Assembly: GCA_963965975.1 (NCBI GenBank)
Contig: OZ014416.1
Location: 4,774,001 to 4,838,000 of the forward strand
Reading direction: 5' to 3'
DNA: 64,000 bases
DNA from: Xestospongia bergquistia
Lineage: Eukaryota > Porifera > Demospongiae > Haplosclerida > Petrosiidae
Shown in pieces: positions 11,864 through 24,600 of this stretch. The translations under genes and the position numbers were made by a program. The notes below the pieces were generated by a model. That model searched no databases and was not told the origin of the DNA. It worked only from the letters and a program-made list of their open reading frames with translations. How positions within the stretch are numbered: position 1 is the stretch's first letter; every line of letters starts with the position of its first letter.

Positions 11864-12510
11864 ACTGAGAAAAATAACCTGTACTAGCAGTGACTTAGTA
11901 ACAACTAACAACTAGGTAAGTATGTAAATTAGAAGTTAATAAGTAATATTGTATGTAGATAGTGTGAGTCATATGTCATACTGACGTTTGAAATGCTTCA
12001 GTCTCCCCTACATACTTATATGAGATACGATACTACTGATAAACATCTGATTACTGAGGAAATATACTCCTTTTTATAATTTAGTGTTATGTTGAGTTAA
12101 TTCTAGTATATAGTCAATGTTTACAACAGTTACAAAGACAGTATAAACCCATTTAGGTTATATTTTTGTTTTTCAAAGTCAGCACAAACTAAACCATCAA
12201 TGTTTGAAAGGATGATACTTCATGGTGATTATTTATTTTATTGTTCAAGTTATTATTGTACTTGATCTATTGAGATGATATTGAGCTATTGTTATGATCA
12301 TGTTGTATATGATTTTACACAACAATAAATGAAGAGCATACAATTTATTGTCTTTGTTATATAAAGTAATATATAAATATAATACATTTGTATATAAGTG
12401 ATATATGTACATTATAATATAACTGATATATGTACATTTATATATAACTGATATATGTACATTTATATATAACTGATATATGTACATTTATATATAATGT
12501 TTTATTATAG
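11864..12510. other. Upstream non-coding region of the ankyrin-ROC gene
   Basis: No exon seen. AT-rich, with a 25-bp tandem repeat close to the first coding exon. TTTATTATAG at 12501-12510 looks like a splice acceptor, which suggests a 5' UTR intron. No TATA box or initiator can be picked with confidence. Confidence 0.4.
12396..12495 (+). repeat. 25-bp tandem repeat
   Basis: Four head-to-tail copies (starts near 12396, 12421, 12446, 12471) of AACTGATATATGTACATTT plus TATATAT, immediately upstream of the first coding exon. Confidence 0.9.
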
Positions 12511-12561
12511 AACTAGATCAATCTAACAGTACCAATCAAGGGCTGCCAGCCCCTCCCGGCA

Positions 12562-12648
12562 ATGGGAGCTCAACTCTCAAAGAAAGAAGAAGTTCAACTC
12601 TCAAAGAAAGAACAAGTTCAAGTCTCAAAGAGAGAACAGTCCATAATT
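12562..12648 (+). CDS. Exon 1: N-terminus with SKKE repeats
   Basis: 29 codons starting MGAQLSKKEEVQLSKKEQ, a threefold repeat of VQLSKKEQ encoded by a 27-bp imperfect tandem repeat. Gly2 and Ser6 fit the N-myristoylation pattern MGxxxS/T, which could anchor the protein to membranes (inference). The other open frame through this exon would create TGA at the junction with exon 2, which supports this start. The donor is GTAAGT. Confidence 0.65.
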
Positions 12649-15600
12649 GTAAGTATATTATTAACTAATCTATTATACTACATGTGTTAGTGTACAATCA
12701 ATACATTACATGTTATATGATAAATATGATGATGTAGTAAGTGAGTACTCTAACTCTTATAGTAGACTAGTGTATGGTATTGTTAATATTAGTTGTAGTA
12801 TAGTCTAATTGTATCTGTTAGTTATATTATACATAATACTATTTACATGATGTTCTTTTTTATGTATTGACCTGTCCTATTGTTTTATTAGTCTCATATA
12901 ATACATGTAGTTGTGTATGATTTACTATTTTTAAATATAATGACTTGTTTTATTATTATATAGGACTATGAACTTTGGACTTCTGCTAGACGTGGTAATA
13001 TAGAAAAAGTGAAACAATTACTCCAAAAAGGAGCCAACTTCAAATCTCATCATCATTATGTAAGATCTTATAAGTATATTATTTAGTCTATTATTATTTA
13101 TATCTAATAACGTAAGTAATTAATTCAAATGTGTTTGCATTGTGTATACACAGATTGATTCATTTCATATATTATAATGTCTTTGTTCATTATATAGATT
13201 TCTACTGAACCTCCTACAACACCTCATACTATAGCTTATATCAAAGGTCATGACATAATAATAGATGTTCTTGAAAATGTAGGAGCTACTCCTGATTATG
13301 TAAGTGTATACCAGTATAGTATGTAGTTGATGTCAATATTTATAATTACTAGAATACTTGTTTGTTATATTGATATCATGTACATGTACATACTTGTATA
13401 CTACATGAAAATGTCTCCTAGTTATTATCAAGTCCTAATACACATATCAATACATATATTGTTTATGTCTAGTTTTCTCCATACTACCTTTCTTATTACT
13501 AGCTACTAACTATAGCATTAGTTTAAAGCATATTATGTCACACTAAGATACAGTATACAGTGTCAACAATTGCTGTCATATTACAGTTATAAAAGAAGTT
13601 GTCACAGATTATATAAACAATTGATGTCACAACAGTGACACCCACATACATTCCTCACAAGTGAAGTGTATATATTAAATTCCAATGCTACTATATAGCT
13701 TATTAGAGCAAAGAGTTAGCATTCTTTGTTACCTAATCTTAAACCTTGTTAGAAGCCTAAATTTATTCCATATCAATATCAGGAGCTGTTCATATAACAG
13801 ACACAATATTCATTTTAATAGAGAAATTATCATTCCATCTACATTTAGAATAATATGTAGTCATCTTTGAGATTTAGTACAAAGTATTCAGTAAAGCGGA
13901 TAGACTTGTGTCAAACATTTATACAATAATTATTAGAAGAATACATGTATATATAAAGAACTGGGAAATTAATTAGTGGTTTGTTGTACTAGTCACAATT
14001 ATATGTAATTAAACTCAACACTTGTATGTATTGTTGTATTTATTATGATGTATATTATCTGTATTTACTTGTTATGATTTATTAGAATGAAATTATGTTA
14101 GCAGCTGCACACTATGGACTAGTAGACATAGTGAAAGAAACTATTCAAATGAAGGCAAATGTAAATTATCAGAACAAAGATAGAGTAAGTTATTATCTTA
14201 TAATAATACATTATTATTTACTAGCAATAGATAGTTTTGTTGTCATTAATTTGATAATAACAAGTTTGTAGATAAGTTTTAGTTTGTTAATTGTTTAGTT
14301 TTATTTATTATTGAAGTTTTAGTTATAGCTATATATCTACAAAAAGTAAAAAAGAACATTTTCAAAAATAAAATAAACTTAGTGATGAGTAACATCATTC
14401 CAATACAGAGAATACAAACAAGACAGTAGGAATGACAATTGTATTTTCCCTACATAATATCACAGTCATAGAATACAACAATGCATCACTGATACTATTT
14501 AAGTAATTTAAATATAGTTGGTTAATATCCTAAATTGTTTGTGCCAACTGTGCTATTATGTAGAGATAATGTAATTGTCATCCTTACTAATCCTAGTCTT
14601 TGAAGGATGAAAGAGTTCTTGCTATGAACATTCTATCAGCTTTGTTGTTTCCATTACAAGGTTAACAAATGTTTCAGATGTTTCCTTGTTGTGTTGTACA
14701 TAGAAGTGTCGCAAAAATTTTCAACAAGGTTGTATGGAACACTTGGAGTGCCAATATAAACAGCAAGCTTTGTTGTGATGTCTTTGTACTTTTTACTTTC
14801 CTTTGGAAACAAAGAAGTCTGGAACATATTTGCTATAGTCATTTGCTTACACTTAGCCTTTGTTATGAAATTTGAGTTTTCTTTTGACACTTTAGGTCTT
14901 CTTTCTCTAAAACTCGTTTGTACTCCTCGTTGTGTTTCTTCTTTAAATATTGCTTTAGGTTTGTAGGATTTTTACCCTTGACCTTACACAATATTCCTTC
15001 ATCATTTTTTAAGCAACAAATACTTTCATTTTTTTCTTCACTAAATTCAAAAGTTTCCTATACAGGACTTGCTTTAGGCCTTCCAGATGCCATGTTACAT
15101 TACATGATCACATTGCCAATTAAAATGAATGGCAATGTACAAAAATGCAGCTGCAATCTATACACACCAAATGTACATGAGTGTAATTGTTCTACACAAA
15201 ACAATTACACTAATGTACAGTGTACATAGTATAATACAGTCTAAAGATCATGATAGTTCTGCATCACCAACATTCAAAGAAATGTGCTAAACAGTAAACA
15301 CTTCTAAGGTCTTAGAAAATGAGTTATTTTAGTTATTTTAATTAGTTCAGGGACGAAAATATTTTAGTTAGTTATAGTTAGTTATTGAAGAACTACAAAC
15401 AGTTGTGATTAGTTATAGTTAGTTAACTAAAACCAAAAAACTCCTAACTAAAAGTATTTTAGTTTTGGTTATAGTTAAATTAAAACAACACTAGTTCAAA
15501 GCCATTCACCTGGGTAACAGACACACAGACACACACTGACAGACTACAGTAACCCTCGCTTTGCACCCATGCACAGCGAGGTTAATGAAACTAATAATAA

Positions 15601-18571
15601 ATACTGTAAATGACTACTAGGATTCAGTTTTTGGATGGTCATTGTATATTGTAATAACCACAATGTAAAAAAGATGTATTTGTAGTAAACCTTAAAGCTG
15701 TCATTATTGTAGCAAATAACTTGTAATGTTGTTATGATATAAATACTGTCACTATGATGTAACTGATTGACTTTATACATTTATCTACTGTAGTATTAAA
15801 CAGTTATTAATAATTAATTTGTAGACACATTATTTACTGTTTATTCTTTCTATAGAATCATCAGACTGCTTTGCATTATGCTACAAGGGAAGGACACATT
15901 GAGATAGTCCAGTTATTATTAAGTGCTAAGGCAGACTCCAATATTTGTGACCAGGTTTGTATTATATAGAGAGATGGTTTATATTCCATGTACTTGTGTA
16001 TTGTGTTCACTCCATGTACATGTATGTAATACTACTAGTATGTATTATATCAGTACAGGATATTATAATAATATACATGTACATGTACATTGCTAAACAT
16101 GACTCAGACAACATAACCAACAATCTTACACAACTCTGCCCTGAGTGTTGAAAGTAAATGATCATTTTCAATGTATTTTATTTAAGCTCTGTACTTTTTT
16201 GAAGAGAGGTTTTAGATAGTGCCCACATTCTTAACCAGTAAATCCAATTTGGATATATATGGTGATAGCACCATCAGACCCCACCCTAACCCAAATCCCA
16301 AGTATGATGATTACAACATCAGCACTCCTTTTCAGTTCAAACCTAGTCACCCCCATGACACTTCATCCCCGATACACCTGGCTGTCCACTTCCTTCCATG
16401 CATTTTCTATTTTTCTTGAATCCTTGCAGCTTGGCATGAAAGTGAGCTGGTGAGTGAATTTGGGCATGTGTTAGACAAGAGTAATGTTATCTGGTAGCAG
16501 CTCTTACAGTTATTCAAACTATATTATAATAACCACACAATAAAAAATGTACTAGTAAAACTTAAAGCTATCATTATTGTAGCAAATAAGTTGTATTGTT
16601 ATCTGATAGCAGCGCTTATAGTTATTCAAACTATAATGATTAGATTTTGTCCGCCAATATCCCAGGTGTTGGATGTAAGACCCTTGATAGAATAATAGAG
16701 GGGTGGCGTAATGAATGTAGAGCTCGATGAGAAGCCAGATAATGGTGCTAGACCAATTGTGACAAAGTCAGGGTCAATAGTGGCCACAGGGTCACTCTAG
16801 ACTTGAAAGAGAGTCAGGTATGAGTCACAGGGGTATGTGCACCTATAAGGTAGTAAATTAAGCAAACAGAGAAAAGATACAAAAAATAAAGGAGTGTGGC
16901 AAGCAGCTTTCAACTATTGTACTGACTGACCAGAGGATTTGGTGGTGTTTGGAACTGTTGGTCCTTCAGTTCTGATACCACAATAGAGCAGATTGGTGCA
17001 CAACATAATATTCCTCTGCTCAGAGCTTCTCTGAGTTACAATAAATGTTCTGTTATGTAGATTTTCTGTCTCTTTGGAGTCTGTTTGTACCATCAAGTAT
17101 TTGAAAGTGAAAAGAGCCTCAAACTAGAATAAACAGTAGCAATTCAGGCTTGTAGGTTATATTGGCACACTAGCTAGACTGACCTTGATATATGTGAGAT
17201 TGAACTTTAAAGAAAGTGTTTGCTATTGTGTTTGCGAGTTTGCCTGGCTCCTTGAACTTGCTTGCTGTGGTACATCTATTATGTCAGTTTATTATAGTAT
17301 TATACCACATTCTACTAGATATTATATAATGTCCATCTAATAACATGACAGGTTTCTAGCAAGTCTAAAGATTTTAGTTTATATATGTGGGCGGGGTTTT
17401 ATTTTCTTGTTCACTGTCAAATTTTGTGTCTTGATGTGTTAGCTTGTTTAGAAGTCAGTTCTAATATCATATAGTAATATCATGTGACAAGATATAGCTA
17501 ATAATGAGAATATGTTATTACTACAGTTTGTTAATTGTTACAATGTAATACAATTGTTATGATAATGTGTACTGATGACTGGTTACATTGACTATATAGT
17601 TTACTGTCTAATAGTTTATGTTCTTTTGTAATTAAATAATTTTGTCTCTTATGTTTCTAGTATGGATGTATACCTGCACATCTTGCAGCAATGAATGGAC
17701 ATAATGACATAGTAAAGTTGTTAATCAAAGTGGGACAAGCTAATATCAACACTAAGGATATAGTAAGTCACAGTAATTGTATTACAAGACATATCATTGT
17801 ACCAAATTATGACCAATGAAGTAATTCAAATTACTTCATTTGAGTTTAATAAATCAATAACACATGATTTTGAAGTGTACTACTGATTCAATTAGAAACC
17901 TACACTCTATAAAAACTGTTATTTACCAGTTCATGATTCTTTTAATAAACATTTCAATGATAATGGCATTATGTAGTATTGCTTAATTCAATTAGCAAAT
18001 TAGCAATATTAGTACTCTCATTATATGACTTGTAGTGAGGCTATTATAATATATATATATATATATACAGTCAACTCCATCTATAACGAACTCTGATTAA
18101 GCGAATTTTGGGTTATAACGAACGCAGCTTCACGTCCGCGTTTTGGACGGTGCGATTTACAACGCTTACAATGCCCCTACTTCTGCTAAAACGAACGCTC
18201 TCCGCAAGCGCATTGGCGGATTTTGTCATAAATTAGTAGGCGCAGTTTTACTCAGGTAGCGAGCTGAATAATGGCAGCAGCTAGAAAGAGGCAGAGATCG
18301 AGCTATACGCTTGAATTTAAGTTAAAGCTTGAGGCAAACACAATTAACTGACTTCTTTAGTTAGCTATGTAATTACTTTTCCCTTGAAAACAGTTAAGTT
18401 TTGAGTTATTGAATTATTAATCATTTAAATGAATCTTTGTGATTAATAATGTACTTTTATACAATGAGAAAGGACATGAAATATGTTTTTAGGTGCATTT
18501 TGGTTATAAAGAACTTCTTTTACAAAGAACGTTTTGTCACGGATTTAGCAGTTTGTTATAACAGGAGTCAA

Positions 18572-18619
<48 letters not shown>

Positions 18620-21600
18620 ACAAAACAGGTTTCTCTCTGTTAGTCATGATACTATTAATCATAGCCATTTGTCTAACTAGTAGTGTAATACAATCATACC
18701 TGAGATCCTTACTTTTCTTGACCATTATACATTGTGTTAACCACAAAACATGTTATAAACACTTTATCAGAAACTGTTTATTGCAGTTACTATTCCAAAT
18801 TTCTCAGAAACAATGCCAAACATTTTTAAATGCTTAATTTATATTTATTCATCAATCACCATGGAAATTTTGAAAGAATTTCTTAACCCTTAGAAGACCA
18901 CTGTCACAAATTCACAAATTTGTGACACATGGAATGTTAATTTTAAAAATGTTCTTATATATCTTAAATTTTTTATAGAAAGCTTAACAAATTATTATTT
19001 AATAATTATTGCTATACAACAACAAGTGATTTCAATCTGGTTTTTGAAAATTGCTCAGATATTAAAACAGAAGGAAAGTGTTGTTACAATTATGACTGTA
19101 GTAGCAATGATTAACTGAATAATGAAGTCCTACAGATTGTGTTCAGATGAATGTTTTAATAAATGCCATTTTTGACTGTAACTCATAAATCATAGCCTTT
19201 CATGTATGATATATTCATAGAAAAACAAACATACCATAGTGGTTGATGGGTAAAGCATTTTGCTATTGAGAAAACAGAAATTGAAGCATACATACAATGA
19301 TTGTTTTCATCAACAAACTCCCAATTTTTCACCTGGATCTTGTGGTTTTTAAGTGCAATAAATTAAATAGGCATTGTCCTTTAAGATTTAGCCTAAATGT
19401 ACCCATTAAATCATATGATCATAAAAGAAAGCAACAGCACATAATATATTATAGCAACAGCACATATGTCATCATAGCAACAGTTACTAAGTAAAAGAAA
19501 GCATGTCACCATAACATGAATTGCTACAGCAATAGCCTGTATCTCACCATAGCAACTGTTATTATAACAACAACATATGCATAATGATAAAAGCTATTGT
19601 CTTGGTGACTATTGTCATTATACGACTATAGTATAACAATTAACAATGTCATAGTTACCATAGTAACATTGTTATACCAATTAGGTGTGTATCGTCATGA
19701 TAGCAATGATTTCCATGGTAACAGTTGTCATAACATCATTGCCATAGCAACAACATATAGATATATTACTATATTAATGTTACTTATAACACTATGACAA
19801 TTGAGCAAATTCTTGTTTTAAGATGAAAATTATAGCATTATGCTTTGATATGTTTGTCAAAATCTACAAGATATTTAATTAATGACCATTATTTAATTTT
19901 TATGCATAATTGGCAGGTTTTGCTAATAAATGATTTTCTAACAAAGGTATAAAATGTAGTCACTGTGACCATTTTATACATATTTTGGCACAAAACAATT
20001 TATTGCTATAGCTATTTCACATTTTGTGAAAACAATGTCAAAAACATACTATATCTTTAAATAATATGTATTCATCCTAGATATTATATAAATGAGCATG
20101 TAATGACAAGAAGTTTCTAGCAAGTCTAAATACTTTAGTTTATATATGTGGGTGGGGTTTTATTTTCTTGTTCACTGTCAAATTTTGTGTCTTGATGTGT
20201 TAGCTTGTTTAGAAGTCAGTTCTAATATCATATAGTAATATCATGTGACAAGATATAGCTAATAATGAGAATATATTATTACTACAGTTTGTTAATTGTT
20301 ATAATGTAATACAATTGTTATCATGATGTGTACTGATGACTAAAAGTCCATTCACGTTCACCTGCCAAAAGAAGTAGTTATGCAATAAAAATTATAAATA
20401 ATAAACCACTAATGAAAATATTTTTGGTTTACAAAAATGTACAAATTAACTGCGAACATCATGAACGCACGTGGAACTTCATGTTCGATGAGCAGAAACC
20501 AACCAAAGTTAGGTAAAAAACCAGCCAAAGGCAGAAGAATATCTTCACAATCTAAATACATTGTCAAGAATGTGAAAGCATTTTTTGAGAAGGAGAAGTT
20601 GAAGGGATCTTTTATTAAGAGACTGTTAGTTGTCAAAAGGACTACAGAAGCTACTGGTCTGTCATTAAGAACCATCAATCGAATTCATCAGGAGTACGTA
20701 CATAAGTCATGATGGTCAGTTTATGATGCCAGTTAAAAGATATGGTGTTTCACGAATAAGAATCAACCCCGATTTGTTTGACAGAGAAATAATTCGTAGA
20801 ATCATTCATAACGTTTACTGTAGAAAGGAATATCCTACTGTCTGTAGTGTTTTGGAGAAAATTAAGGAAGAGTTTGGTTTCCCAGGTGGCACATTTTGTT
20901 TATGGAGAGTTCTAAAAGAGATGGGATATTCATACAAAAAGAAAGACAATAAACAATTTTTATATGAACAACGAAGTATACTGGAACAAAGAGACACATA
21001 CCTACAACAAATAAGACAACTAAGACAACAGAATGTAAACATTGTTTACACAGATGAAACATGGGTCAATGCACATCACAATAATGATTATGTATGGATT
21101 GACAGGGAAAGGTGGATGGAAGGTTCCAAGTGGTAAAGGTGAAAAATTAATTGTATTACAAACCTATATATCACACTGATGAACTTGCTAATGAGTACGG
21201 ACATAACATTGTCTTTGACTTCCTTTTTGGAATTGTAAACTCAATCCAATTGAGTTGGCATAGGCTTCAGTAAAAGGTTACATAGCAAAACACAACACAC
21301 ACTACAACCTGACACATGTTCAACAGTTAGTACCAGAAGGATTTAAACACACGACAATAGATATGTGGTGAAGAAGAGAGTGATGATGAAGATAATGATG
21401 ATGATGAGTTGATTGATGATGCAGACAGACAACTTATTGACAGAGCTTTATGTGAACAATCTACAACAAGTGCAAGCACAAGTGACATTTGGACTGACTC
21501 CAGACAAGAATTAGACAGTGACTTCCTTAGCAGCTTTGACCCAATTTTCCTTTAACTGACTGATTGTCCTTATATTTAACATTTGAATAATATTATAGCT

Positions 21601-24600
21601 ATCATATAACGTATAAATTAGCCTTCAAAACTAGCTACTTACTGTAAAATCTTGTCTGCGATAAAACTACAATCCTAGCGCCATTTTGATCATTGACCAC
21701 ACCCAATATACGTATGAACAATTCCAGTGGTCAGTGGTAAGCTTATACTTCATTTATGGACAATACAGCTAACTTCAAAGTATACATCACAGGTGATTTT
21801 TGAAATTATCAGTAGATACGCAAGTTAAAAGGGATCAATATGGTACTTGAAATTTTGAAATCTGACTAGTAATAAGGAAGTTACAGTGAAAAAACCAAGT
21901 GCCAGGTGAACGCGAATGGACTTTAGTTACATTGACTATATACTTTACTGTCTAATAGTTTATGTTTTGTAATTAAATAACTTTGTCTTTTATGTTCATA
22001 GGAAGGATGTACACCTGCACACTATGCAGCAGAGAATGGACAAACTGACACAGTAAAAGTGTTAATTGAAATTGGACAAGCTGATATTTGCACTAAGGAT
22101 ATAGTAAGTCACAGTAATTGTATTACAAGACATATCATTGCACCAAATTATGACCAATGAAGTAAATGAAATTACTTCATTTGGTTAATGGTTAATAAAT
22201 CAGGTTAATAAATCAATAACACATGATTTTGAGGTGTATTACTGATTCAATTAGAAACCTACACTCTATAAAAACTGTTATTTACCAGTTCATGATTCTT
22301 TTAATAAACATTTCAATGATAATGGCATTATGTAGTATTGCTTAATTCAATTAGCAAATTAGCAATATTAGTACTCTCATTATATGACTTGTAGCGAGGC
22401 TATTATAATATATATATATATATAAACTAACAAAACAGATTTCTCCCTGTTAGTCATGATACTATTAATCATAGCCATTTGTCTAACTAGTAGTGTAATA
22501 CAATCATACCTGAGATCCTTACTTTTCTTGACCATTATACATTGTGTTAACCACAAAACATGTTATAAACACTTTATCAGAAACTGTTTATTGCAGTTAC
22601 TATTCCAAATTTCTCAGAAACAATGTCAAACATTTTTAAATACTTAATTTATATGTATTTATCAATCATCATGGAAATTTTGAAAGAATTTCTTAACCCT
22701 TAGAAGACCTCTATCACAAATTCACAAATTTGTGACACATGGAATGTTAATTTTAAAAATGTTTCTTATATACCTTAAATTATTTATAGAAAGCTTAACA
22801 AATTATTATTTAATAGTTATTGCTATAGAACAACAAGTGATTTCGACAACAAGTGCAAGCACAAGTGACATTTAGACTGACTCCAGACAAGAATTAGACA
22901 GGACTTCCTTAGCAGCTTTGAACCATTTTTCCTTTAACTGACTGATTGTCCTTATATTTAACATTTGAATAATATTATAGCTATCATATAACGTATAAAT
23001 TAGCCTTCAAAACTAGCTACTTACGGTAAAATCTTGTCAGCAATAAAACTTCAATCCTAGTGCCATTTTGATCCTTGACCACACCCAATATACGTATGAT
23101 CAATTCCAGTGGTCAGTGGTATGCTCATACTTCATTTATGGACAATACAGCTAACTTCAAAGTATACATCACAGGTGATTTTTGAAATAATCAGTAGATA
23201 CGCAAGTTAAAAGGGATCAATATGGTACTTGAAATTTTGAAATCTGACTAGTAATAAGGAAGTTACAGTGAAAAAACCAAGTACCAGGTGAACGCGAATG
23301 GACTTTAGTTACATTGACTATATAGTTTACTGTCTAATAGTTTATGTTTTGTAATTAAATAACTTTGTCTATTATGTTCGTAGAATGGATGTACACCTGC
23401 ACACTATGCAGTAATGAAGGGTCATACTGACACAGTAAAAGTGTTAATTGAAATTGGACAAGCTGATATTTGCACTAAGGATGATGTAAGTCACAGTAAT
23501 TGTATTACAAGACATATCATTGTACCAAATTATGACCAATGAAGTAAATGAAATTACTTCATTTGGTTAATGGTTAATAAATCAGGTTAATAAATCAATA
23601 AGACACATAATTTGAAGTGTATTACTGATTTAATAATAAACCTGTACTCTACAACAACTGTTCTTTACCAGTTCTTGATTCTTTTAATATAATTTTCCAA
23701 AACATTTCAATAATAATAATGTTTAGTATTGATTAACTTAAGACAATAAGGGAACATGCAAAAAATTGGACTTTCATTATGTGACTTGTAACAAGACTAG
23801 TCTATATAATAACACAAGAACTTATAAATAATGTTCAAGCTTTTTCTCTATTAGTCATAATACTATTAATCATAGCCATTTGTCTAACCAGTAGTGTAAT
23901 ACTATCATGTCTGAGTCCTTACTTTGCTTGACCATTATTGCACTTCAGTTAGTAACAAAAACATTTTATACAAATTTTGGTAGGAAAACGTTTATTACCA
24001 TAACTATTCCAAATTTCTTGAAAACAATCCAAAGAGCACATATGTCACCTTATCATCAGTTACTAAGCAACAATTACTAAGTCATCATAGCAACATTTAC
24101 TAAGAAAAAGATATAGAATTTAGTCATTGTAGCCCTTCTATATTCTATACACATTTTGAGAGAAAACTGTTTATTGCCATGGCTATTCCAAATTTAATGA
24201 AAACAATGTCAAAATATACTATATCTTTAATTAATATGTATTCATCAATTTTTATGAAAGATTTATAAATTTCAAAAGCAATTGTACCAATGAAATCACA
24301 AAATAGAAGGAGTCATATAATAAGCAACAGCATATAATTCACTATTGCAACAGTATGTAATGTCAACATAGTGACAATCACTATAGCAAGATCATTAATG
24401 TCACCATAGCAACTGTTACTATAGCAAATAATAGTCACAATGGTTGTTATTAATGTTTATCAAATCCCATAACCTGCTATAAAAACAACATAATGGCAAG
24501 CCCATTCTCACTATAGTGAGTAAATAGAGACTTATTTGTCAACCATAGTGAATGCATATCAAAGTCACAGTTTACTTCCAGTAAGAATTTTCAGCACTAT

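Larger units (their letters stand above)
17320..20076 (+). repeat. Ankyrin exon module M1 (exon 6)
   Basis: Carries exon 6 (17661-17762, YGCIPAHLAAMNGHNDIVKL onward). Its upstream flank (GGGCGGGGTTTTATTTTCTTG, ~17390) recurs at ~20150, and its downstream flank (17763-18060 and 18615-19020) recurs at 22104-22830. M1 alone holds the pogo-like insertion. Confidence 0.8.
20077..22841 (+). repeat. Ankyrin exon module M2 (exon 7) with Tc1-like insertion
   Basis: 20077-20340 matches 17320-17590, then the Tc1-like element, then the module resumes (GTTACATTGACTATATA) into exon 7 (22002-22103, EGCTPAHYAAENGQTDTVKV onward). The downstream intron matches M1 until ~22840, where it switches to Tc1-like 3' sequence at a shared ACAACAAGTG word. 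Confidence 0.8.

Noticed and set aside
16219-16453. Overlapping frames in the GC-richer patch of intron 5
   Set aside because: Low-complexity Pro/His/Ser composition in two frames; no family recognised.
18449-18746. Open frames spanning the (TA)n and pogo-like end
   Set aside because: They run through transposon termini and microsatellite; no codon-like composition.
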